NCBI GenBank assembly: GCA_009731375.1
Contig: BJOX01000156.1
Location: forward strand, 517,283 to 538,299
Direction: 5' to 3'
From: Paulinella micropora
Taxonomy: Eukaryota > Cercozoa > Imbricatea > Euglyphida
DNA: 21,017 nucleotides
Part shown: positions 7,844-15,891 of the stretch, one piece after another
How the letters are laid out: every line of letters begins with the position of its first letter
Position numbering within the stretch: position 1 is the stretch's first letter
Position numbers and translations under genes: made by a program
The notes under the pieces: generated by a model
What the model was told of the DNA's origin: nothing
The model's database searches: none
The model's input: only the letters and a program-made list of their open reading frames with translations

Positions 7844-8260
7844 TTATAAATATTTTTTTACCGCATCTTTGTTATTAAAATAAGGTTGTTGAATTAAATA
7901 TTCAAGGTATGGTTTGTCAATCTTAGCGACATCTTCAATTTTCATTTTTTTATACTTACCATATTGAAGAAAAATATCGGTTTCACTTTGTGCTATTTCT
8001 TCGCCGACCTTAGCCTTTATTTCGGTGATACCAGTCTCTTTTAAATCAGCAGTCGTAAAAGGAGTGCTTTCTTCTTCGTCCGTTATAGCCTCCAACGGAA
8101 TTACTACTTTAACATTATCATCACTTGGTTTATATTGTTCGTAGAAAGAAACAATGTCGGGTTTAGTCCATTTAATAGTGGGTTTCTTAACTTCGCTGTC
8201 AATGCTCCATTTTTCAATTTCATTCAAGTAGTCCCGCTTGGTGCTCAGGTCTGTCATCAT
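7844..8260 (-). CDS. ExoX-C-domain protein, longer copy
   Basis: The frame encodes 138 aa. The ATG doublet at the 5' end follows AGTATAT on this strand, the box shared with the two neighbouring genes. Residues 1-95 are Lys/Glu/Asp-rich with no recognised domain. Residues about 98-138 match the small domain found at the C-terminus of exonuclease X-like proteins and as stand-alone phage/viral proteins: Y-G-K-Y-K, a D-V-A turn, then D-x-x-Y-L-x-x-L and a Q-Q-P motif. No nuclease domain is attached, so it may act as a DNA-binding or adaptor module. A second, shorter protein with the same domain is encoded at 8981-9265, on the other side of the DUF3223 gene. The specific function is unknown. Confidence 0.65.
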   Translation of the reverse strand: MMTDLSTKRDYLNEIEKWSIDSEVKKPTIKWTKPDIVSFYEQYKPSDDNVKVVIPLEAITDEEESTPFTTADLKETGITEIKAKVGEEIAQSETDIFLQYGKYKKMKIEDVAKIDKPYLEYLIQQPYFNNKDAVKKYL

Positions 8261-8298
8261 ATACTATTAATATTATTTTTTTATTAATTTTATTTTAG

Positions 8299-8322
8299 AG
8301 TATATAGTATGTTGTATATACT
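8299..8322 (+). promoter_or_regulatory. AGTATATA inverted repeat at the DUF3223 gene start
   Basis: AGTATATA (8299-8306) and TATATACT (8315-8322) flank the start codon at 8309. The same core lies directly upstream of the two divergently oriented ExoX-C genes: AGTATATACT at 9267-9276 and, on the minus strand, AGTATAT next to position 8260. It may be an early-gene promoter element. In AT-rich DNA such words can arise by chance, so a count across related genomes is decisive. Confidence 0.4.
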
Positions 8323-8980
8323 AAGCGGGGTAATGTTTAAAACAAAGAAAGAAATAATAGTATATATAAGAAATATTGTCAGCAAATATAAGCACAATGA
8401 AAAGTTAAATGAAATTGATAGTAATTTTATTAAGGGTATTATAATTAATCATCCTGAATATAAGACGAAATTTGAATATTTGATAAATTGTGAAATTGAT
8501 GTTGAAAATAATGGATATGGTAGTAAGCACTTTCGTATAGGAGAAAAAGCATTTTCGTGGTATAATTGTATTAATTACATTGGGGTAAATAAAGAGAAAC
8601 AAATGATGAGATACACCAAGACCAAATTTAATGATGCGTGTAGAAATACTATAAAAAATCAAATAGAAGAATATTTAAATAGAATGGTAATAGACATTTT
8701 CATTGAGCCGAAATATATATGTGAAATAACAAAAGAAATACACGATAGAAAAAACGTTCATGTTGACCATCACTTTGAAAAAATAAAGTTTAAAGAAATT
8801 ACAGACCGATATTTAGAAGAGAATAAATTAAATTATCGCAATGTAGAAACAGAAGAAAGAGAAGACTTTAGGGAAATTCTAAAAGAGCCACACTATACAC
8901 AATTTAACAATTTTCATAGAGAAAAAGCGATATTAAGAATAATAAAAAAAGAGATAAATTTAAAGGAGAATGTAGTGTGA
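8309..8980 (+). CDS. DUF3223 protein with HNH-like C-terminal region
   Basis: The frame encodes 223 aa. Start 8309 is preferred over ATG 8333 because residues just before the second Met (LSGVMFKTKKE) fit the beginning of the DUF3223 (DCL-type) domain, which continues with INHPEYKTKFEY and a conserved aromatic SWYNCI block. The second half has C-E-I-T, a V-D-H-H motif around residue 150, and near the end FNNFHREKAILRI. This is the arrangement of DUF3223 proteins with a zinc-free, HNH-like C-terminus in bacteria and phages, so a nuclease role is plausible but not proven. The ATG is flanked by an inverted repeat AGTATATA/TATATACT (8299-8322). The stop abuts the stop of the convergent gene at 8981 with no spacing. 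Confidence 0.65.
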   Translation: MLYILSGVMFKTKKEIIVYIRNIVSKYKHNEKLNEIDSNFIKGIIINHPEYKTKFEYLINCEIDVENNGYGSKHFRIGEKAFSWYNCINYIGVNKEKQMMRYTKTKFNDACRNTIKNQIEEYLNRMVIDIFIEPKYICEITKEIHDRKNVHVDHHFEKIKFKEITDRYLEENKLNYRNVETEEREDFREILKEPHYTQFNNFHREKAILRIIKKEINLKENVV

Positions 8981-9265
8981 TTATAGAATATATTTAACAA
9001 TTTCTTTTTTGAGTTCTGGATAGTTTACCATCATCGGTTGCTTGTTCAACCATATTAAGTATTGCTTGTCAAATACAGCGACATCGGCAACGGACTTCCC
9101 CTTATATTTTCCAATAGGTAGCAATCCTTGTTCTTGAAGTTTTTTACTTTCAGATTTATATTCATTTACATGACCATCAATGACTTGCTTGATATCATCC
9201 AAAGTAAATGTTTTATTATTGATAGAAAGTTTTTCAAATTTTTCCGCGAGAGACTTGAGAGACAT
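8981..9265 (-). CDS. ExoX-C-domain protein, shorter copy
   Basis: The frame encodes 94 aa. The ATG at 9265 follows TAGTATATACTA on this strand (plus-strand 9266-9277), which includes the perfect palindrome AGTATATACT. The N-terminal half is helical and charged. Residues about 51-94 form the same small domain as in the gene at 7844-8260: GKYKGKSVADVA, then D-x-x-Y-L-x-W-L and K-Q-P. Here it is closer to the classical form, with Trp and Lys in the usual places. It converges on the DUF3223 gene with directly abutting stop codons. Two paralogues flanking one nuclease-type gene suggest a duplicated accessory function in DNA processing; this is inference. Confidence 0.65.
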   Translation of the reverse strand: MSLKSLAEKFEKLSINNKTFTLDDIKQVIDGHVNEYKSESKKLQEQGLLPIGKYKGKSVADVAVFDKQYLIWLNKQPMMVNYPELKKEIVKYIL

Positions 9266-9266
9266 T

Positions 9267-9276
9267 AGTATATACT
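9267..9276 (-). promoter_or_regulatory. AGTATATACT palindrome before the shorter ExoX-C gene
   Basis: This perfect 10-base palindrome ends one base before the ATG of the minus-strand gene at 9265. It matches the box at the DUF3223 gene start in sequence and in closeness to the start codon. Confidence 0.4.
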
Positions 9277-9339
9277 ATAGGATATAAAAAATAAAAAATT
9301 AATTAATTAACTATTTATCAACTACACTCTCTCTCGTTT

Positions 9340-11350
9340 CTAATGTCTTTGATATCCGTAAGGAATACTATCATTTTCATTGATAAACTCCCGACCTTGC
9401 CATTTATTATCATTAACTTTCTTTTTTATGTTTGTAGTATGAACTATGCTAAAATGGTTAATATTTTGCTGTTTGCTATTTCGTGATAAATGAATTTTCT
9501 TCATTTGAAAATCTCTAACATTTTCAATGCTTTCGCCTAAATCCATCTTTTCATATACTTCTGGATTTAACCCCTTTGAATTCAACCCCTTACCTCTAAG
9601 GTGGTAGTATCTCTTTTTTACTCCATCGTTTTCGTAGCATTCAATTATATGAACTCCTTTGTCTTTATGTTTCAAGTCATTCTTAGTAAGGTAAGGGAGA
9701 AATGCTTCATTCGTTGTAAATTCTAACATATACAATTTAGGAGCAATCCATATTCCTCTTATTATCTTACAGCAATCTCCTAAGTCATCCGTTATTCCTC
9801 CGAGAGAATTATCACCAAGCCTTTTGATTAGTTTGGCGAACCTAACATGCAACACTAGACTATCAGTATCGGTGTAATAGAAATCAGCCTCTATGTCTTT
9901 ATTAGGATTAGCCTCTTTTATGTAGTTATACATAATTCGCCTGCTATATGCTAGAATGAAAGCCCCGTAGTGAGAAGGTTTGGTTATGCTCTCTTCAATT
10001 ATTACTTCATTTCTAGGAATTCCAGATACGTGCCAAAGTTTGTTTCCGTCCTTGTCTTTAAATTCAACCACATCAGATATATAGTTTTTCGTCCAAAATT
10101 TCCAATACTCCTCATTTGATTTAATATATTCTGCTTCTGTTGGTAGGTCGCTGTATCATTTTTCCGTATAACGAATTCATAAATAGTTTGGCTAGTAAAT
10201 ATTGCGGTGTGCCTTTTTCGCTATTCTCTTTTGCCTTAAACATTTCCAGTATGTATTCTTTGAAAACTGGTTCTGCTTCCTCTGTATAGTATCCTTTATG
10301 AATTGTTATATCGTAGCCCTCCTTAATCATATCTTCAATATCTACCGAAGTGAGCCATTGGTCTTTCATATCCGCTAAATTCCACTTTAAGGAGCCCATT
10401 TTATTTCTCTGTCCTATTCTTGAATGTAATATGTCTTTTGGTGAGATATAATCAACATTGTAAATACCGATTGGAAGATTATTATAATCAAATGGTGCGA
10501 TAGCCTGTTTAATTTCTCCAACCATAAATAAATTAAGCATCGCTGTTGGGTATAAAGATACGACATCCGCATCAACTAAATAATCGGTTAATTCGTCAAA
10601 TGTGATTTTTCCCGCTAAGTAGTCCTTGTATTGTTTTGAAATAAATCTTTTTTTGCTTGGATATGTTCTCGCTCCAATAACCGCTTTTCTAAATGCCTTC
10701 TCTTGGTCAATAGTTGGAAGCCTTACATCGTGCTTACCATCAATCATTTTCTTCCAGATATTGAAGGCAAGGCTTGAAGTTGAAATATATGAAGTTAAAT
10801 TCACTGAGTGTTTTTCAAATATCTCTGTGTTTATTTTGTCATATAACTCTTTTAACCCCATAACATCACACTTCAAATATTCAAGACACTTATTTCTTAA
10901 TTCTTCGCTCATTTTTTCCCATTCTGTGGCTTGGTCGTGGTCAAAATCTCCTTTAAGAGTTTTACATTTCATATTTTCTAAGTTTTCTTTTAGAGTTCCC
11001 TGAGTATGCTTACACATATCCCACATTTTAATATTTTCAAATTGTAAAGAGATTATTGAGCCGTTATTAATCATATGTGATTTTGGTTTAATGCCTCTTC
11101 TTATTAATTCCTGTTTAATGAAGTAGTGGTCGAAGTTCGCCCCGTTAAACCCATTCACATATAAAATCGGCGGTTCTTCATCTTTGTTTCTTTTCTTTCT
11201 TACTCCTGCTACTTTCTTGACTGGATTATGCATCATTCTATTACCCCATTCTACTGCTAACTTCTTTCCTCTCTCTAGAAGTGTATCAAGAAATTTAGAA
11301 ATACCATCTTTGCCTGCAAAATATTTAAATCCTTCTGTTCCTTGAGTATA
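9340..11350 (-). pseudogene. Family B DNA polymerase, protein-primed type, frameshifted and N-terminally truncated
   Basis: Two minus-strand frames make up the gene. The upstream one (ending at 10121) contains exonuclease-type motifs: V-N-G-F-N-G-x-N-F-D (~11,120-11,165) and Y-L-K-C-D (~10,865-10,885). It also has polymerase motif A, DVVSLYP (~10,540-10,570), and motif B, N-S-L-Y-G-K (~10,160-10,190). The downstream frame (9340 to about 10,145) holds motif C, YTDTDS (~9,855-9,885), a K-L-Y motif and a R-G-K-G segment. The two frames meet between motif B and the next region, around 10,140-10,150, so one base change separates them. The part that should hold exonuclease motif I is missing because retrotransposon sequence begins at ~11,350. 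The motif order and the spacing between A and B fit protein-primed polymerases of Polintons, adintoviruses and related viruses. This copy cannot make a full enzyme as read. Confidence 0.75.
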
Positions 11351-11359
11351 TCCGACTAT

Positions 11360-12790
11360 ATAGCAGTCGTGAATATCAAAGCCGTCAGCGAGCGTCTCCT
11401 CTCTGCCTCCCCACACACCAGCATCACGATTGTTGGTGACCTTAACCTTGATCTCTTGCGCCCCACAAAACAGGTATGTGACTTCCTTGCAATCAACAAC
11501 CTCTTCACCACAATCAAAAATCCCACCCGCAAAGCAAAGAGCCATACATTGCTTGATGTTATCTTAACGACACTCACCTGCGATATCACATCTGATGTCT
11601 TACCTACATGCATCTCTGATCACCACCCCATCTATGCTATCTTTCACACCCCAATCACACATAAGAAAAATAATAATAAAATCCTAAGTAATAAGAGATA
11701 TGAAGACAAGAAGGAAATAATAACAGAAGAAATAATTTATGAACTTAAGCAAGTTCTTGACCCAGAACTAAATAACGATACTCCTAATAATTATATAAAT
11801 AAAATACATACAGCTATTAAGGCAGTGGTAGAAAAGTATGAAAAGCGTGTAAAGAAACGAAAATGGAAACCATGGTGCAATAATGAAATTAGAGCTATGA
11901 TTAAGAAACAAAGAGAACTGTATGAAATAAAAATAGCATGCCCAGTTAAAAGTAATAGAACTAAGTATAATAAGCATAGAAATAAAACTAATAGAGAGAT
12001 TAAGAAAGCTAAGAAAGCATACATGACTACCTTAATGGAAAAACTAAGTCACGATCCAAAAAAACGTATGAATGCGTTGAGAAAGCTGATCCCACAGACA
12101 CAAGGTCTGAAGACCTCGCCCACCCAACTCCGCGTAGATGATAAGGTAATCACCGACCCCAAAGGTATTGCCAATGCACTCAACAGACACTACACGACGG
12201 TCGGCTCCAAGGTCAGTGCCCAAATCCCCCAAGAACATAAAGTCAGAGAAGAGGAAATAGACCTAACACAGAGAAAACTGCCTCCCTTTACACTCAAACG
12301 CATTTTGCAGGATGATGTAGTTGATACACTGAAAGCAATTAACAGAAACAAAGCAGAAGATATAAACAAAATAAAACCAGCCATCATGCAAGACCTTACA
12401 AAGTACATTGCCCCGATATTAACAACGCTCTTTAATAAAGCTATAGAACATAACCAATACCCTGATGCACTAAAAATAACTAAAGTTATTGAAATATATA
12501 AAGCTAAAGATAGAACGCTGCCTGAGAATTACAGACCTATCTCGCTACTGCCGATTATTGCTAAGGTCTTTGACACTATACTCAACAAGCAACTGATGGC
12601 CCACCTTACCAGGTACGACATCCTCTCCCGAACTCAATACGCCTTCCGACCACACTCGAACACAATAATCACTACACAAACCATCTTAAATCACATCCAA
12701 AACCTCAAAGGCCCAGGAAGGTATGTACTTGCTCTATTTATTGACCTATCGAAAGCCTATGACACTATAGATCATGAAACACTCATCCAT
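11360..12790 (+). CDS. LINE ORF2, 5' part: endonuclease C-terminus and start of reverse transcriptase
   Basis: An open frame extends through ~475 codons until it meets unknown bases. The first ~100 residues are the end of an apurinic-type endonuclease, which nicks target DNA for target-primed reverse transcription. Residues ~120-240 are a Lys-rich linker, and RT motifs follow. The listed start is not a real initiation site, because the true N-terminus was lost by 5' truncation. Whether a few codons at the left end come from the viral polymerase antisense strand cannot be settled without a consensus of the LINE. Confidence 0.75.
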
Positions 12791-13057
12791 NNNNNNNNNN
12801 NNNNNNNNNNNNNNNNNNNNNNNNNNNNNNNNNNNNNNNNNNNNNNNNNNNNNNNNNNNNNNNNNNNNNNNNNNNNNNNNNNNNNNNNNNNNNNNNNNNN
12901 NNNNNNNNNNNNNNNNNNNNNNNNNNNNNNNNNNNNNNNNNNNNNNNNNNNNNNNNNNNNNNNNNNNNNNNNNNNNNNNNNNNNNNNNNNNNNNNNNNNN
13001 NNNNNNNNNNNNNNNNNNNNNNNNNNNNNNNNNNNNNNNNNNNNNNNNNNNNNNNNN
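12791..13057. other. Assembly gap of 267 N
   Basis: Unknown bases lie between the first catalytic Asp block of the reverse transcriptase and the region after its YADD box. The coding frames on either side differ (frame 2 before, frame 3 after), so the gap length is probably an estimate. Confidence 0.98.
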
Positions 13058-13802
13058 CCACTATCTCTACAGACATAACCTAGTACCCAACCCCACCAAA
13101 ACCACCTACACTATCTTCCACAAGCATGAACAGAAGGTGCAGCTCGACTTGACTATCGACGGCAAGAGGCTCCAACAAGAACGAAAGGTAAAAGTATTAG
13201 GTACAATCATCCAAAGCAACCTGTCCTTCCGTGAACATATACAATCTATTATATTCCGCCTTCAACCATTCGTCCAAATGTTTCGTTATGTGAACAGCCT
13301 ACTTCCCACTCACATCCTCCTCCAACTTTACTATGCACATGTATACCCCCTACTTATGTATGGTATCTCTATATGGGGATCTGATGACTACAACACCATT
13401 ATACATCCACTCATTATCATCCAAAAACGTATAGTCCGTCTGATATGTCTCAAATCATGGAGAACACCTACCAAGCCTCTTTTTGCCAAACTACGCTTAC
13501 TCAACATACTTAACATGTATAAGTACAGCGTATGCATGGATGCACACTCCCTTATTTACCCAGCCTTCAAGGCTTTCCTTCCCCTTCACTACAACAATAT
13601 CCGACCAATCACAGCTGTTCATAACTACAACACTAGGCGGTCATCAAAGAAACACATGTACAACGACTCAACGACGGGTCAATACAGCAGAGCAGCACAA
13701 GCACAATGGGATAAGCTGCCAGAGCACCTAAGAGATATCTCATACAAAGCAGAATTCAAAAAGGAACTCAAAGCATATCTCTTAAGGATGCAAGAATCCT
13801 GA
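13058..13802 (+). CDS. LINE ORF2, 3' part: end of reverse transcriptase and C-terminal domain
   Basis: About 247 codons are open to the stop at 13,800-13,802. The segment with NPTKTTYTIFH is the region after the catalytic YADD box. The C-terminal domain has the hallmark Y-P-L-L-M-Y-G-x-x-x-W-G and Q-K-R-x-x-R-L-I motifs of jockey/CR1-type elements, plus a late stretch with YNTRRSS and LPEHLRDI. No stop codons or frameshifts are visible on this side of the gap. Confidence 0.75.
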
Positions 13803-13964
13803 CACTGCCTACGGGCCTCAAGAGGGCGTTGGACACCTCATCATCAGATGATACCTGAGTGTGGGACAAGTTCAGCGTTGATCACATCCTAAGCCGGAGT
13901 GTGGTTGGCCAAACCCCCTTGGGGAGTCACCTCGTGTCTACCAGCTTTTGCGAGTGCCACCGTT

Positions 13965-14125
13965 ATATATAGTACTGAGTGAGAATATAACACTTTCAAC
14001 ATATATATATAAATATATATATTATATATATTTATGTATATATATAATATATAGTACTGAGTGAGAATATAACTCTTTCAACATATATATACATATATAT
14101 ATTATATTATATTATATTATTATAT
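13965..14125 (+). repeat. 82-bp tandem duplication in AT-rich DNA at the LINE 3' end
   Basis: AGTACTGAGTGAGAATATAAC followed by a variable base and CTTTCAACATATATATA occurs from ~13,971 and again from ~14,053, an offset of 82 bases, with one visible mismatch. TA-rich tracts separate and follow the copies. This could be the tail of the LINE or a local duplication at its insertion site. Confidence 0.65.
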
Positions 14126-14239
14126 ATATTTCCGTTTTTTTTTCTTTTTTTTTCTTTTTTTTCTTTTTCTCGTTCCTCACTGAACTAGAACTTTACTTTG
14201 ACTTCATAAAAGATTAATCTAATGTATGTATATATATAT

Positions 14240-14270
<31 letters not shown>

Positions 14271-14310
14271 TTGTTAATTCTATATATATTTATTATTATT
14301 GTTATTACTA

Positions 14311-14356
<46 letters not shown>

Positions 14357-14450
14357 TTATTTTAATATTTTTAATCTAAGTCATTTTATTTTAATACTTT
14401 AATCTTTTTAATAATTTCTCATTATCTTTAATAACTTGAGGCGTAGGTCA
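14126..14450. repeat. Pyrimidine run, TA tract and (TAT)n microsatellite; no gene seen
   Basis: A T/C-rich run (14,130-14,175), a TA dinucleotide tract (~14,227-14,275) and a TAT array (~14,290-14,357) follow one another. There is no coding signal. Confidence 0.8.
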
Positions 14451-14543
14451 CCATCTAGTTAAATCAATAGCTCTTGAGCTAACGATTTGTATGGATCGAC
14501 CAGAGGTTAAATTGTTAACTTCATTAAACCGAAGGCCTAGGCC

Positions 14544-14603
<60 letters not shown>

Positions 14604-14607
14604 GTAC

Positions 14608-14641
<34 letters not shown>

Positions 14642-14654
14642 ATAGTAGTAGTAA

Positions 14655-14712
<58 letters not shown>

Positions 14713-14715
14713 CCC
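14440..14715 (+). repeat. AGT-tailed repeat unit, copy 1
   Basis: A ~100-base unique head (CTAGTTAAATCAA ... CGATTTGT ... GTTAAC) ends in GGCCTAGGCCTAG and then a (AGT)n array to 14,711, with a few interruptions. The head and the CCTAG junction recur in copy 2 at ~14,765-15,050. The array reads as polyserine or polyleucine in silico, which is not evidence for a gene. Confidence 0.55.
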
Positions 14716-14764
14716 AATTAAAAAATTAGGGTTGCAACTTTCCGGCAAAACAGTGGATCAGGAT

Positions 14765-14982
14765 TACCTAGTTAAATCAAAAAAGCCTCGTGTTTTGCGA
14801 TTTGTGTAATACGTTCTGCTCTCCACTCTTATGTTGAAGCTGTAATTCGGGTTAAAACATAAATTTAACGCGGTTATGATTGCAAACACTGCATCATTAT
14901 CAGGTTGTTTTTATAGTTTTTCCCGTTGGCTGAATAAGAAAAAACAGTTACCCTTACTAGCCTAGCCTAGCCTAGTAGTAGT

Positions 14983-15046
<64 letters not shown>

Positions 15047-15050
15047 GAGT
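14765..15050 (+). repeat. AGT-tailed repeat unit, copy 2
   Basis: This segment begins CTAGTTAAATCAA, contains GCGATTTGTG, and ends in a triple CCTAG motif followed by (AGT)n up to ~15,046. It parallels copy 1 in order but has diverged in the middle. The shared head plus identical tail suggests a short retroposed or tandemly duplicated element of unknown family. Confidence 0.45.
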
Positions 15051-15124
15051 AGGAGTAAGTTCTAGTTCTAGTTCTAGCAGCAGTAAGCGGTCACTAAGCT
15101 GTCATATCGTTTTGTCCTGCGCAG

Positions 15125-15255
15125 CTGCAAGCCGGAAGGCGGCTGTTTCTGGGAGGCTGTGGATTGCGACGACCACGACGAGTGCACCAAGGACTCGTGT
15201 GATCCGGAACACGGCTGCGTGCACGAGTACATATGCCACAAGCCGTCCTGGAGCG
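15125..15255 (+). CDS. Candidate host exon: cysteine-rich domain
   Basis: A pyrimidine-rich acceptor ending in GCAG precedes 15,125, and a GTACCT-type donor follows at 15,256. The exon has 43 full codons with nine Cys, including D-C-D-D-H-D-E-C and D-S-C-D-P-E-H-G-C, a pattern seen in secreted or extracellular repeat domains (C-D-D-G-x-x-C-T-x-D-S-C-type). It enters with one base of a split codon and leaves with one base, which fits the phases of the next two exons. GC content is much higher than the surroundings. The host gene name is unknown; further exons must lie upstream or were displaced. Confidence 0.55.
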
Positions 15256-15450
15256 GTACCTAGCTTGACTTGCTACACAGCATGCGATATCTATCCATCT
15301 TTTGCAACTTTATCCCTCCCTCCCCTCTCTCGCTCCTCGCTCCTACCTACCTACCTACCTACTTGCTATTCTGCGCACTTGATGCGCCTGCCTGTTATGC
15401 GCATGCACACTCAAATTCTGCCTGTCTGTGCTGTGACATGCTCTGGCCAG

Positions 15451-15563
15451 ACCCCTCTTCGAAAGATTCCTCCAACGATGAGGCTTCGTGGGGTGGTTCG
15501 TCTTCCTCCTCGAGCGACTCCTCGTCCAGCTCCTCCGCGATTCCTCCAGCAGCTCGTCCCACG
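15451..15563 (+). CDS. Candidate host exon: Ser-rich segment with DEASWGG
   Basis: An acceptor (CTCTGGCCAG) precedes 15,451 and a donor (GTAGGCT) follows 15,563. The two leading bases complete the split codon left by the Cys-rich exon to give Asp, so the frame is continuous. The 37 codons contain DEASWGG, then runs of Ser with Asp, then a short Pro/Ala end. The composition suggests a disordered or glycosylated linker in a secreted protein. The exon ends in phase 0, whereas the exon at 15,842 needs phase 1, so the two may be alternatives rather than consecutive. Confidence 0.5.
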
Positions 15564-15576
15564 GTAGGCTATGTCA

Positions 15577-15660
15577 TGATATGTTATGTTATGTTATGTT
15601 ATGTTATGTTATGTTACGTCATGTTATGTCATGTTATGTTATGTTATGTCAGACATGACA
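15577..15660. repeat. (ATGTT)n pentanucleotide microsatellite
   Basis: About 15 units of ATGTT or ATGTC fill the intron after the exon at 15,451. They are followed at 15,691-15,709 by a copy of that exon's 3' boundary including the donor (AGCTCGTCC ... GGTAGGC). Confidence 0.85.
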
Positions 15661-15841
15661 TGACATGTCATTTTATGCTATGACTCCTCTAGCTCGTCCA
15701 GCGGTAGGCAGACGGTGCATCTATGTAATATATGCATGTATACATTCATATAATTTATATCATGCATGTGATGTATGTGCGTGTATGCATGTATGTATGC
15801 CTAGTAATAAATTGTAAATATTTATTTGCGTATGCATACAG

Positions 15842-15891
15842 ATGATGAGGCTTCGTGGGGTGCGTCGCCTTCCTCCTCGAGCTCCAAGTAA
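15842..15891 (+). CDS. Candidate terminal host exon: second DEASWG copy with stop
   Basis: An acceptor (GCATACAG) precedes 15,842. Read in the phase left by the exon at 15,125, it encodes D-D-E-A-S-W-G-A-S-P, a Ser run, Lys and a TAA at 15,889-15,891. At the DNA level GATGAGGCTTCGTGGGGTG is shared with the exon at 15,451, so one is a duplicate of the other. It can splice directly to the Cys-rich exon, giving an alternative C-terminus. Confidence 0.45.

Larger units (their letters stand above)
11350..13970 (+). mobile_element. Non-LTR retrotransposon (jockey/CR1-like LINE), 5'-truncated, with a sequence gap
   Basis: The element begins inside its endonuclease domain: GDLNLDLL (~11,432-11,455) and SDHHPIYAIF (~11,616-11,645) are endonuclease motifs, and the earlier catalytic region is absent. 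Reverse transcriptase follows with NYRPISLLP, AFRPHSNT and FIDLSKAYDTIDH, the last holding the first catalytic Asp. After the gap come NPTKTT, a VYPLLMYGISIWG block, IQKRIVRLI and a C-terminus ending at the stop at 13,800-13,802, typical of the jockey/CR1/L2 groups. A GC-richer 3' region continues to ~13,963. Apart from the gap the coding frames are open, so this is a rather young copy. It abuts the viral polymerase gene, whose N-terminus is not found beyond it. Confidence 0.8.

Noticed and set aside
10626-11003. Plus-strand frame of 125 codons
   Set aside because: It lies antisense within the polymerase gene, whose motifs are clear on the minus strand.
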